A stretch of 64,000 bases of DNA from Stenotrophomonas_A sp035629025 (GTDB taxonomy: Bacteria; Pseudomonadota; Gammaproteobacteria; Xanthomonadales; Xanthomonadaceae). Positions within the stretch are counted from its first letter, which is position 1. Every line of letters begins with the position of its first letter. The stretch spans positions 8,922 to 72,921 of the forward strand of contig DASPIU010000029.1 of the NCBI GenBank assembly GCA_035629025.1, given 5' to 3'. The translations under genes were made by a program, and so were the position numbers. Of this stretch, positions 57,368 to 64,000 are shown piece after piece. The notes beneath the pieces are model-generated. The model was not told where the DNA came from. It ran no database searches and saw only the letters and a program-made list of their open reading frames with translations.

Positions 57368-58036
57368 ATGATGTCCCCAGTGCGTGCGCCCCTGACCGTC
57401 TATGGCATGTCCACCTCCGGCAACTGCTACAAGGTGCGCCTGCTGCTGGAACAGCTCGGCAGCCGCTATGCCTGGGAGGAGATCGACAGCGCCGGCGGAC
57501 AGACCCGGACCCCGGAATACCTTGCGAAAAATCCCAATGGCAAGGTGCCGATGGTCGAGCGCGACGACGGCCGCGTATTGGTCGAATCCAACGCCATCCT
57601 CTACTGGCTGGCCGAGGGCACGCCGTACCTGCCCGGCGACGCCTGGCAACGCGCGCAGGCGCTGAGCTGGATGTTCTTCGAGCAGTACAGCCACGAGCCG
57701 TATGTGGCCGTGGCGCGTTTCGTGCGCGGCTGGACGCCGCTGGATTCACCACGCCGCGCCGAGTTGCCGCGCCTGCACGAACGCGGCGCTGCGGCCCTGG
57801 ACGTGATGGAACAGCACCTGCGCCAGCAGGCGTGGTTCAGCGGCAGCGCCTACGGCGTCGCCGACATTGCACTGTTTGCCTATACCCACTGCGCGGGCGA
57901 TGGCGGTTTCCAGATGGCGCGCTGGCCGTCCGTGGGCGACTGGCTGCAACGCGTGGCGGCCACGCCGGGCTTCGTGCCGATGGCCACGCCCGATGCCGAA
58001 GTGCGCGCGCGCCTCGCCGCGCCGGCGCAGGGCTGA
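57368..58036 (+). CDS. Glutathione S-transferase family protein
   Basis: 222 residues from the first of two tandem ATGs (57368/57371). ATG 57329 would add 13 residues; no start has a clear ribosome site. Thioredoxin-like domain LTVYGMSTSGNCYKVRLLLE with NPNGKVPMVE and ESNAILYWLAEG, then a helical domain with AYGVADIALFAYTH. The Ser of STSGNCYK is the likely catalytic residue. It ends four bases before asnB. Confidence 0.88.
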   Translation: MMSPVRAPLTVYGMSTSGNCYKVRLLLEQLGSRYAWEEIDSAGGQTRTPEYLAKNPNGKVPMVERDDGRVLVESNAILYWLAEGTPYLPGDAWQRAQALSWMFFEQYSHEPYVAVARFVRGWTPLDSPRRAELPRLHERGAAALDVMEQHLRQQAWFSGSAYGVADIALFAYTHCAGDGGFQMARWPSVGDWLQRVAATPGFVPMATPDAEVRARLAAPAQG

Positions 58037-58040
58037 GCGC

Positions 58041-59990
58041 ATGTGCGGTCTGGCCGGACTGTGGCTGCCGCAACCGCGCCTGCATGGCGAGGCGCTGGCG
58101 GCGCTGGCCGCGGCGATGGGCGCCAGCCTGCAACACCGCGGCCCCGATGATGCGGGCGTGTGGTGCGATGCGCAGGCCGGCATCGCCCTGGCGCACCAGC
58201 GCCTGAGCATTCTGGATCTGTCGCCGCTGGGCCACCAGCCGATGGCTTCCAACGATGGCCGCTACCAGCTCGCCTACAACGGCGAGATCTACAACTTCGC
58301 CCAGCTGCGCGCGGCGCTGGCGGCGCTCGGCCACCGCTTCCGCGGCCATTCCGATACCGAGGTGCTGCTGGCGGCGGTGGTCGAATGGGGCCTGGAACAG
58401 ACCCTGGCGCAGTGCAACGGCATGTTTGCCCTGGCCCTGTGGGATACGCGCAAACAATGCCTGTCGCTGGCCCGCGACCGCGTCGGCAAGAAGCCGCTGT
58501 ACTACGGCTGGGCCGGCGACACCCTGGTGTTCGGCTCCGAGTTGAAAGCCCTGTGGCGGCACCCGGATTTCGACAACGGCGTGGACCACGATGTGCTGAC
58601 GCTGCTGCTGCGGCTGGGCTATATCCCCGCGCCGCATTGCATTCACCGTGGCGCGTTCAAGCTGATGCCGGGGCGCATCCTGCGGCTGCAAGCCGAAGAC
58701 ATCGCTGCTGGCGCCTCGGCGCACCGTCCCGAGCAGGCGCAGCGACCGTTCTGGGATGCGCGCCAGGCCATGCAGAATGCACTGGCCGCACCGTTCCAGG
58801 GTGATGCGCAAGCCGCGCAGGTGCAGTTGGATACCGTGCTGCGCGATGCAGTGGCGCTGCGCATGGTCGCTGACGTGCCGGTGGGCGTGTTTCTCTCCGG
58901 CGGCACCGATTCGTCAGTGGTGACGGCGATGATGCAGGCGCAGAGCACGCGCCCGGTGCGCAGCTTCAGCATCGGCTTCAGCGGTTCGCACCATGACGAA
59001 GCGCCGCTGGCACGCGAGGTGGCCGCGCACCTGGGCTGCGAGCACACCGAACTGTATGTCGATGGCCGCGACGCCCTGGCGGTGGTGCCACAGCTGCCGG
59101 CGATGTTCGACGAGCCCTTTGCCGACGCCTCGCAGGTGCCGACCGCGCTGGTCGCGCGGCTGGCCCGCAGCGGCGTCACCGTGGCGTTGTCCGGCGACGG
59201 CGGCGACGAACTGTTCTTCGGCTATTCGCGCTATGTGCGCGCGCTGCGCAACTGGCAGATGCTGCGCCTGCTGCCGGCGCCGCTGCGCGGCGTGCTGGCC
59301 CGGCGCAGCGGCGGCGAGGCCTCGCGCGTGGGCGGGCTGGCGGTGCTGTTCAACGAAGCCGGCGCCCGCGGCATCGGCGATGTATACCGCAACCGCATCT
59401 CGCGCTGGCGCCAGCCGGCCAGCGCGGTGCTCGGTGCGCGCGAACCGGAGACCTTCTACAGCCTGGCCCAGCCGCTGCACGGTGCCGGCACCGCGGCCGA
59501 CGCGATGATGCTGGCCGACTTCGTCACCTATCTGCCCGACGACCTGCTGTGCAAGGTGGACCGCACCAGCATGGCGGTGGGGCTGGAAGCGCGTGCGCCG
59601 TTGCTGGACTGGCGTGTGGCCGAGTTCGCCTGGTCGCTGCCACTGCAGATGAAATACCACCAGGGCACCAGCAAGTACCTGCTCAAGCAGGTGCTGCGCC
59701 GCTACCTGCCCGACCACATGGTGGACCGGCCCAAGCGCGGCTTCGGCGCGCCGGTCAGCGAATGGCTGCGCGGCGACCTGCGCGAATGGGCGCAGGCGCT
59801 GCTGGACCCGGCGCGGCTGGCCGCCGAGGGCGTGTTCGATCCGGCTGCCATTGCCGCGCCGTGGCAGGCATTCCTCGGCGGCGAGCGCAAATGGCATACG
59901 CACCTGTGGACCGTGCTGATGTTTCAGGCCTGGCAGGAAGGCTGGCGCCAGGCGCGGGCCGAGGCCGGGCAGGGGCTTCACCCGGTCTGA
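58041..59990 (+). CDS. asnB: Asparagine synthetase, glutamine-hydrolysing
   Basis: 649 residues. The glutaminase domain begins MCGLAGLW with the nucleophile Cys2, and has NGEIYN and SDTEVLL; the synthetase domain has the ATP-pyrophosphatase loop SGGTDSS at 286-292 and SGDGGDELFFGYSRY. It transfers glutamine nitrogen to aspartate. The length (about 650) is that of the longer AsnB relatives often found with surface-polysaccharide genes, but no such genes lie nearby. Start ATG 58041 is fixed by Cys2. Confidence 0.94.
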   Translation: MCGLAGLWLPQPRLHGEALAALAAAMGASLQHRGPDDAGVWCDAQAGIALAHQRLSILDLSPLGHQPMASNDGRYQLAYNGEIYNFAQLRAALAALGHRFRGHSDTEVLLAAVVEWGLEQTLAQCNGMFALALWDTRKQCLSLARDRVGKKPLYYGWAGDTLVFGSELKALWRHPDFDNGVDHDVLTLLLRLGYIPAPHCIHRGAFKLMPGRILRLQAEDIAAGASAHRPEQAQRPFWDARQAMQNALAAPFQGDAQAAQVQLDTVLRDAVALRMVADVPVGVFLSGGTDSSVVTAMMQAQSTRPVRSFSIGFSGSHHDEAPLAREVAAHLGCEHTELYVDGRDALAVVPQLPAMFDEPFADASQVPTALVARLARSGVTVALSGDGGDELFFGYSRYVRALRNWQMLRLLPAPLRGVLARRSGGEASRVGGLAVLFNEAGARGIGDVYRNRISRWRQPASAVLGAREPETFYSLAQPLHGAGTAADAMMLADFVTYLPDDLLCKVDRTSMAVGLEARAPLLDWRVAEFAWSLPLQMKYHQGTSKYLLKQVLRRYLPDHMVDRPKRGFGAPVSEWLRGDLREWAQALLDPARLAAEGVFDPAAIAAPWQAFLGGERKWHTHLWTVLMFQAWQEGWRQARAEAGQGLHPV

Positions 59991-60038
59991 GCGCGTGGCT
60001 GGCTAGATTCGGCGCCACCCCCCGGCCCGGAGTCCGCC

Positions 60039-60593
60039 ATGAGCCAGTACAAGATCGCCGTCTTCGTTGGCAGCCTGCGCAAGCATTCCTTCAATCGCCA
60101 GCTGGCGCACGCGCTGGAGCCGCTGTTTGCCGGCAAGGCCAGCTTCACCCACGTGGAGATCGGCGACCTGCCGCTGTACGACCAGGATTTCGACCACGAC
60201 TACCCGGAGCAGGGCAAGCGCCTCAAGCAGCAGGTGCGCGAAGCCGACGCGGTGCTGTTCGTGACGCCCGAATACAACCGCTCGATCCCCGGCGTGCTCA
60301 AGAACGCGATCGACCTGGGCTCGCGCCCTTATGGTGACAGCTGCTTTGCCGGCAAGCCGGCGGCGGTGCTGGGCATTTCCATTGGCAACATCGGCACCGC
60401 GCTGGCCCAGCAGCACCTGCGCAACGTGCTGGCCTACCTGGACATGCACGTGCTCGGCCAGCCGGAAGTGTTCCTGCAGCACAAGGACGGCTTCTTTGCC
60501 GAAGGCGGCGGCTTTGGCGATGCAGGCACGACCAAGTTCCTGCAAGGCTACGTCGACAAGTTCCTGGAACTGATTGCCGCCAGCAAACGCTGA
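60039..60593 (+). CDS. NADPH-dependent FMN reductase (ChrR-like)
   Basis: 184 residues, flavodoxin-like fold. FMN-binding GSLRKHSFNRQLAHAL (11-26) and PEYNRSIPGVLKNAIDLGSR (76-95) are the family signatures. These enzymes reduce FMN, quinones, chromate or azo compounds by two-electron transfer, limiting redox cycling. Single gene between asnB and dnaB. Confidence 0.92.
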   Translation: MSQYKIAVFVGSLRKHSFNRQLAHALEPLFAGKASFTHVEIGDLPLYDQDFDHDYPEQGKRLKQQVREADAVLFVTPEYNRSIPGVLKNAIDLGSRPYGDSCFAGKPAAVLGISIGNIGTALAQQHLRNVLAYLDMHVLGQPEVFLQHKDGFFAEGGGFGDAGTTKFLQGYVDKFLELIAASKR

Positions 60594-60656
60594 GCGGTCG
60601 CGGACAATGAGACGCGGCGGGGCCAGCATCGCCGCGATGCACCGGCTGTACACGGC

Positions 60657-60665
60657 TTATCCACA
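60657..60665 (+). promoter_or_regulatory. DnaA box upstream of dnaB
   Basis: TTATCCACA, an exact match to the high-affinity DnaA box, 75 bp before the dnaB start. Only one copy is seen, so it is not an origin; it may mark DnaA control of dnaB. Confidence 0.6.
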
Positions 60666-60739
60666 GACTTGTTCCTGGCGTCCGTGGCCGTGCCTGCCTA
60701 TGCTTCCTGCCCTCGTCCCCGCGTCAGGTTCCCGCCCGA

Positions 60740-62158
60740 ATGTCCGCCCGCCCCGGCTTCCGTTCCAATCGCGACCGCGATCGCGATGACCGCTCCGAGC
60801 CGCGCATCGACCAGCTGCGCGTGCCGCCGCATTCGGTCGAAGCCGAGCAGGCCGTGCTGGGCGGGCTGATGCTGGCGCCGGACGCCTATGACCGGGTCAA
60901 CGACCAGCTCACCGAGAACGACTTCTATCGTCGCGACCACCGGCTGATCTACCGCGCCATCCGCGAGCTGGCCGAGAAGAACCGCCCGTTCGACGCGGTC
61001 ACCCTGGGCGAATGGTTCGAGTCGCAGGGCAAGCTCGAACAGGTCGGCGACGGTGCCTATCTGATCGAGCTGGCCAGCACAACGCCGTCGGCGGCCAATA
61101 TCGGCGCCTATGCGGAAATCGTGCGCGACAAGGCAGTGTTGCGGCAGCTGATCGAGGTCGGCACCAACATCGTCAATGACGGCTTCCAGCCCGAGGGCCG
61201 CGAGAGCGCCGAGCTGCTGGCCACGGCCGAGAAGGCGGTGTTCCAGATTGCCGAGGCGGGCGCGCGAGGGCGCAGTGACTTCGTCGCCATGCCGGGCGCG
61301 CTCAAGGACGCCTTCGAGGAGTTGCGCAACCGCTTCGAGAACGGCGGCAACATCACCGGCCTGCCGACCGGCTACACTGACTTCGATGCGATGACCGCCG
61401 GCCTGCAGCCGACCGATTTGATCATCCTGGCCGCGCGCCCGGCGATGGGCAAGACCACCTTCGCGCTGAACATTGCCGAGTACGCGGCGATCAAGTCGAA
61501 GAAGGCGGTGGCGGTGTTCTCGATGGAAATGTCGGCGCCGCAGCTGGCGATGCGCCTGATTTCCTCCAATGGCCGCATCAACGCTACCCGCCTGCGCACC
61601 GGCCAGCTCGAGGACGAGGACTGGGCGCGGGTGACCGGCGCGATCAAGATGTTGAAGGAGACCAAGATCTTCATCGACGACACCCCCGGCCTGTCGCCGG
61701 AGGTGCTGCGTTCCAAGGCGCGCCGGCTCAAGCGCGAGCACGACCTGGGCCTGATCGTCATCGACTACCTGCAGCTGATGTCCGTGCCGGGCAACAGCGA
61801 GAACCGCGCCACCGAGATCTCGGAGATCTCGCGCTCGCTCAAGGGGCTGGCCAAGGAGCTCAATGTGCCGGTGATCGCCCTGTCGCAGCTCAACCGTTCG
61901 CTGGAAACGCGCACCGACAAGCGCCCGGTGATGGCCGACCTGCGCGAATCGGGCGCGATCGAGCAGGACGCGGACATGATCGTCTTCATCTACCGCGACG
62001 ACTATTACAACAAGGAAAACTCCCCGGACAAGGGCCTGGCCGAGATCATCATCGGCAAGCACCGAGGCGGCCCGACTGGTTCGTGCAAGCTGAAGTTCTT
62101 CGGTGAGTACACGCGCTTCGACAACCTGGCGCATGATTCGGTGGGCAGTTTCGAGTAG
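60740..62158 (+). CDS. dnaB: Replicative DNA helicase DnaB
   Basis: 472 residues. N-terminal helical domain (VPPHSVEAEQAVLGGLML, about 28-45), linker, and RecA-like domain with Walker A ARPAMGKTT at 232-240, Walker B LIVIDYLQLMS and the arginine-finger region KHRGGPTG. It unwinds DNA at the fork as a hexamer. The length is normal, so no intein is present. The first 20 residues are Arg/Asp-rich. ATG 60740 is the first start giving the family N-terminus. Confidence 0.97.
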   Translation: MSARPGFRSNRDRDRDDRSEPRIDQLRVPPHSVEAEQAVLGGLMLAPDAYDRVNDQLTENDFYRRDHRLIYRAIRELAEKNRPFDAVTLGEWFESQGKLEQVGDGAYLIELASTTPSAANIGAYAEIVRDKAVLRQLIEVGTNIVNDGFQPEGRESAELLATAEKAVFQIAEAGARGRSDFVAMPGALKDAFEELRNRFENGGNITGLPTGYTDFDAMTAGLQPTDLIILAARPAMGKTTFALNIAEYAAIKSKKAVAVFSMEMSAPQLAMRLISSNGRINATRLRTGQLEDEDWARVTGAIKMLKETKIFIDDTPGLSPEVLRSKARRLKREHDLGLIVIDYLQLMSVPGNSENRATEISEISRSLKGLAKELNVPVIALSQLNRSLETRTDKRPVMADLRESGAIEQDADMIVFIYRDDYYNKENSPDKGLAEIIIGKHRGGPTGSCKLKFFGEYTRFDNLAHDSVGSFE

Positions 62159-62195
62159 CCGGTTGCTCGCTGCCCGCCCCGCCTGGCGGGTCCAT

Positions 62196-62272
62196 TGTAG
62201 GAGCGGCTTCAGCCGCGACCGTGATCTGTCAGTTCCCGACGTCGCTGGTCGGGGCTGAAGCCCCTCCTACAG
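62196..62272. repeat. REP-like unit, family A, copy 7
   Basis: GTAGGAGCGGCTTCAGCCGC and GGGGCTGAAGCCCCTCC arms between convergent dnaB and the GH30 gene. The CTA of its terminal CCTACAG is read on the minus strand as the TAG stop of the GH30 gene. Confidence 0.9.
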
Positions 62273-63742
62273 GGGCGGCTGCAGTCGCGACTGGGTGTGT
62301 GCAACGGGTTCGGACGCCGCAGCACCCCAGACCACAGTAGTCAAACTTCGCCCCGGCAACACATGCCGATACTCGCGCCCTTCCAGCCGCAACTCCACCG
62401 CCCGCGGCTGCGCATTGGAATTCACCGCCACCAGCACCACCGAACCATCATCCGCATTGCGGAACGCCACGTTGTCCACGCCCGCGGCTCCGGTATCGGT
62501 CGAACCTATCCGCACCGCGCCCGGCCGCACGAAACGGCTGGCATGCCCCAGCACGTAATACTCGTCATTGCGCGTCACCGTGCCATCGCGGCTGTCGATC
62601 ATGACCACACCCGAGCACGTGGCGCAGCCGCCCGCATGCGGCCCGCGGTTCTCATCCAGCGCCAGATTCCACAACAGGATTCCGCGCGCCCAATGGCGCA
62701 GCGGCAGCACCAGCATGCGCTTGGCCACCAGCGGCATGCCGCCGCTGCGCAGCGGTTCCCAGGTGCCGCCCGAACACTCGGTCATGTACGCGTCCTTGTC
62801 TGGAAACGCGTCGTGTACCGGACTCTGCGCGGAGGGCTCGCCCTCGTAGCAGTGCCAGGCCACCGCATCCACGTAGCGCCCGGCCGCCGGGTCGCGCAGC
62901 ACCGCCAGCGGCTCCTGTGGCTTGTCCCAGTTGTGGTCCCAGTCAAACAGCAGCGGCCGCCCGCCGCGCGCCGCCAGCATCGGGCCGAGATGGTCTCCGA
63001 TCAGGCGCGCGCGCTGTGCCGCGTTGAGGCGCATGCCGGGATAGTCCTTCGGCTCGAAATCCGGCTCGTTCTGCACGCTCAGTGCCCAGATAGGCACGCC
63101 CTCGGCCTGGTAGGCATCGACATAGCGCAGCAGATAGCGCGCAAACGCGTCGTAGTACGCCGGCAACAAGTGGCCGGTGATCAGGCTGTTGCTGCTCTTC
63201 ATCCACGCCGGTGCGCTCCACGGCGAGGCCATGATCTTCAGCTGCGGATTGAGCGCCAGCGCCGCGCGCGCCACCGGGATCACGTCGGCGCGATTCGGCC
63301 CGATGTCGAAGTGGGCCAGCTGCGGATCGGGCTTGCCATCTGGCGGATCATCCAGGCTGTAGTGGTGCCGCGAGAAATCCGAGGCGCCAATCGTCAACCG
63401 GGTGAAGGACAGGCCCAGGCCATGGTCGCCACGTCCGAACAGTTCGGCCAGCAGCGCCTCACGCGCTGGCTCGTCCAGTTGCTGCTGGATCAACCACGCC
63501 GAGGCATCAGTGATGGCCGCGCCGAAGCCGACCACGGCCTGATGGCGCTGCCCGGGCTGCAGCTCGATCGCCAGCGCCTGCTCGCCGCGAGCGGGGGCCA
63601 CGACAGAACCGCCGTCGAGGCGGCGGCTGCCGTCGGCGGTGGTTGTCCAGACCTGTGGATCAGGTGTGGCAGCACCGAGGCCGGGTGCGAACAGCGCGGC
63701 GAACAACAGCAGGAATGTTGCGCGACCAAGCTCGGCCTTCAT
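62267..63742 (-). CDS. Secreted GH30-family glycosidase (glucosylceramidase-like)
   Basis: 491 residues. Signal peptide (about 1-24, LLLFAALFAPGLGAA). The TIM-barrel shows the GH30 pattern: VGFGAAITDASAW, SFTRLTIGASDFS, MASPWSAPAWMK, the acid/base E226 in SVQNEPDF and nucleophile E322 in YMTECSGGTW; a beta side domain follows. The family includes glucosylceramidases, beta-1,6-glucanases and xylanases; MKSSNSL and WNLALDENRGP favour the glucosylceramidase/glucanase group. Start ATG 63742. Its last residues run into a REP unit. Confidence 0.9.
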   Translation of the reverse strand: MKAELGRATFLLLFAALFAPGLGAATPDPQVWTTTADGSRRLDGGSVVAPARGEQALAIELQPGQRHQAVVGFGAAITDASAWLIQQQLDEPAREALLAELFGRGDHGLGLSFTRLTIGASDFSRHHYSLDDPPDGKPDPQLAHFDIGPNRADVIPVARAALALNPQLKIMASPWSAPAWMKSSNSLITGHLLPAYYDAFARYLLRYVDAYQAEGVPIWALSVQNEPDFEPKDYPGMRLNAAQRARLIGDHLGPMLAARGGRPLLFDWDHNWDKPQEPLAVLRDPAAGRYVDAVAWHCYEGEPSAQSPVHDAFPDKDAYMTECSGGTWEPLRSGGMPLVAKRMLVLPLRHWARGILLWNLALDENRGPHAGGCATCSGVVMIDSRDGTVTRNDEYYVLGHASRFVRPGAVRIGSTDTGAAGVDNVAFRNADDGSVVLVAVNSNAQPRAVELRLEGREYRHVLPGRSLTTVVWGAAASEPVAHTQSRLQPPL

Positions 63743-63881
63743 CGGTGTGCTCCCATGCGGGGTATGCAGAACCGTAACGGGATATCGCGCGCTGGGCTTG
63801 CTGCGGCGCGTCAGGAAGGCGGCGTGAAAGCGCATGCGCCAAGGCATGGCGGTACACGCACACACAAACGGTAACGAAAAG

Positions 63882-63911
63882 TTGACAGTTCGCGTAATGC
63901 GGCCCTATCAC
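63882..63911 (+). promoter_or_regulatory. Sigma-70 promoter of the gene leaving the window
   Basis: TTGACA (63882-63887), then CTATCA at 17-bp spacing (63905-63910) or TATCAC at 18 bp. The predicted start lies near 63917. Confidence 0.55.
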
Positions 63912-63914
63912 AGC

Positions 63915-63928
63915 GCTGTCATGACAGC
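63915..63928. promoter_or_regulatory. 14-bp palindrome at the predicted transcription start
   Basis: GCTGTCATGACAGC is a perfect palindrome just downstream of the -10 box, 14 bp before the next ATG. The position fits a repressor operator; the regulator is unknown. Confidence 0.5.
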
Positions 63929-63941
63929 TGGAGAGCGCCGA

Positions 63942-64000
63942 ATGCGTCGTCACGCCTTGCTCCTGCGTGGAGCCTCCCGTCACCCGCTCATGCTGGCCTG
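63942..64000 (+). CDS. Start of an unidentified gene (3' end outside window)
   Basis: ATG 63942 follows GGAGAG and opens MRRHALLLRGASRHPLMLA, a basic then hydrophobic stretch that looks like the start of a signal peptide. The frame stays open to the end. Divergent from the secreted GH30 gene; in this bacterial group a TonB-dependent receptor or a transport/regulatory gene would be usual there, but only 19 codons can be seen. Confidence 0.5.
   Translation, partial: MRRHALLLRGASRHPLMLA

Noticed and set aside
60657..60665. Replication origin
   Set aside because: Only one DnaA box, no AT-rich unwinding region and no dnaA/dnaN nearby.
60698..62134. Open frame opposite dnaB
   Set aside because: Shadow of a gene whose every helicase motif is recognised.
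60740..62158. Intein in dnaB, a common site
   Set aside because: Length (472) and uninterrupted Walker motifs show no insertion.
1..64000. tRNA, rRNA or riboswitch genes
   Set aside because: I saw no tRNA-like CCA ends with T-loop sequence or known riboswitch cores in the intergenic regions; a covariance-model scan would be decisive.

Overview
The window is GC-rich chromosomal DNA from a gammaproteobacterium of the Xanthomonadaceae/Lysobacteraceae group (Xanthomonas, Stenotrophomonas, Pseudoxanthomonas, Lysobacter and relatives). The grounds are a FimX-type degenerate GGDEF/EAL protein, a GumN/TraB protein, a PhaR/PhaB pair, a PldA with the N-terminal extension I associate with this family, very high third-position GC, and many GTAG-type palindromic repeats. 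I cannot fix the genus. I found no tRNA or rRNA genes, prophage, insertion sequence or CRISPR array, so this is mostly core genome with a few lineage-specific inserts.

Layout. 1-9 kb: TraB/GumN protein (5' end cut by the window), phaR, phaB, gluQ, htpX, fimX, an HI0933-type flavoprotein overlapping yaeQ. 9-16 kb: cold-shock gene, a GST-selO-apt cluster, dbpA, uup. 16-24 kb: an exported barnase-like RNase with its barstar, Mn-SOD, and a minus-strand run of secreted enzymes (M14 peptidase, an EEP-GH3 fusion, a degenerate EEP paralogue) divergent from a POT peptide transporter. 25-33 kb: rhomboid, small proteins, lipoprotein, cfa, and a marR-FUSC-DUF1656-HlyD efflux operon. 33-34.4 kb: two orphan genes of lower GC. 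34.5-45.6 kb: dcp, glutathione peroxidase, ferredoxin-NADP reductase, sugar dehydrogenase, ABC exporter, BON protein, dimethylargininase-like enzyme, class I fumarase. 46-53 kb: lipoprotein, GST, pldA, DUF456, a second cold-shock gene, two glycine-zipper proteins, a c-type cytochrome, tcdA, tatD. 53.5-64 kb: acyl-CoA dehydrogenase, DUF3857/transglutaminase membrane protein, GST, asnB, FMN reductase, dnaB, a GH30 enzyme, and the start of another gene with its promoter.

Working together. Several genes handle oxidative or electrophile stress (Mn-SOD, glutathione peroxidase, SelO, three GSTs, FMN reductase, Fpr) and envelope stress (HtpX, Cfa, PldA, glycine-zipper proteins). A second theme is secreted degradation of peptides and glycosides with matching uptake (M14, Dcp, POT, GH3, GH30).

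Regulatory and repeat DNA. Two unlinked cold-shock genes share a 20-nt hairpin in their 5' leaders. htpX has a good sigma-32-type promoter. fpr has a Fur-like inverted repeat over its promoter. Many genes have a TANAAT -10 box without a good -35, and two of these sit so close to the ATG that the mRNA may be leaderless. Two repeat families are present: seven REP-like units (arms GCGGCTTCAGCCGC and GGGGCTTCAGCCCC) and three ~105-bp multi-hairpin repeats whose stems are kept by compensatory changes. The most unusual items are these multi-hairpin repeats, the EEP-GH3 fusion, the shared csp leader element and the exported RNase/barstar pair.
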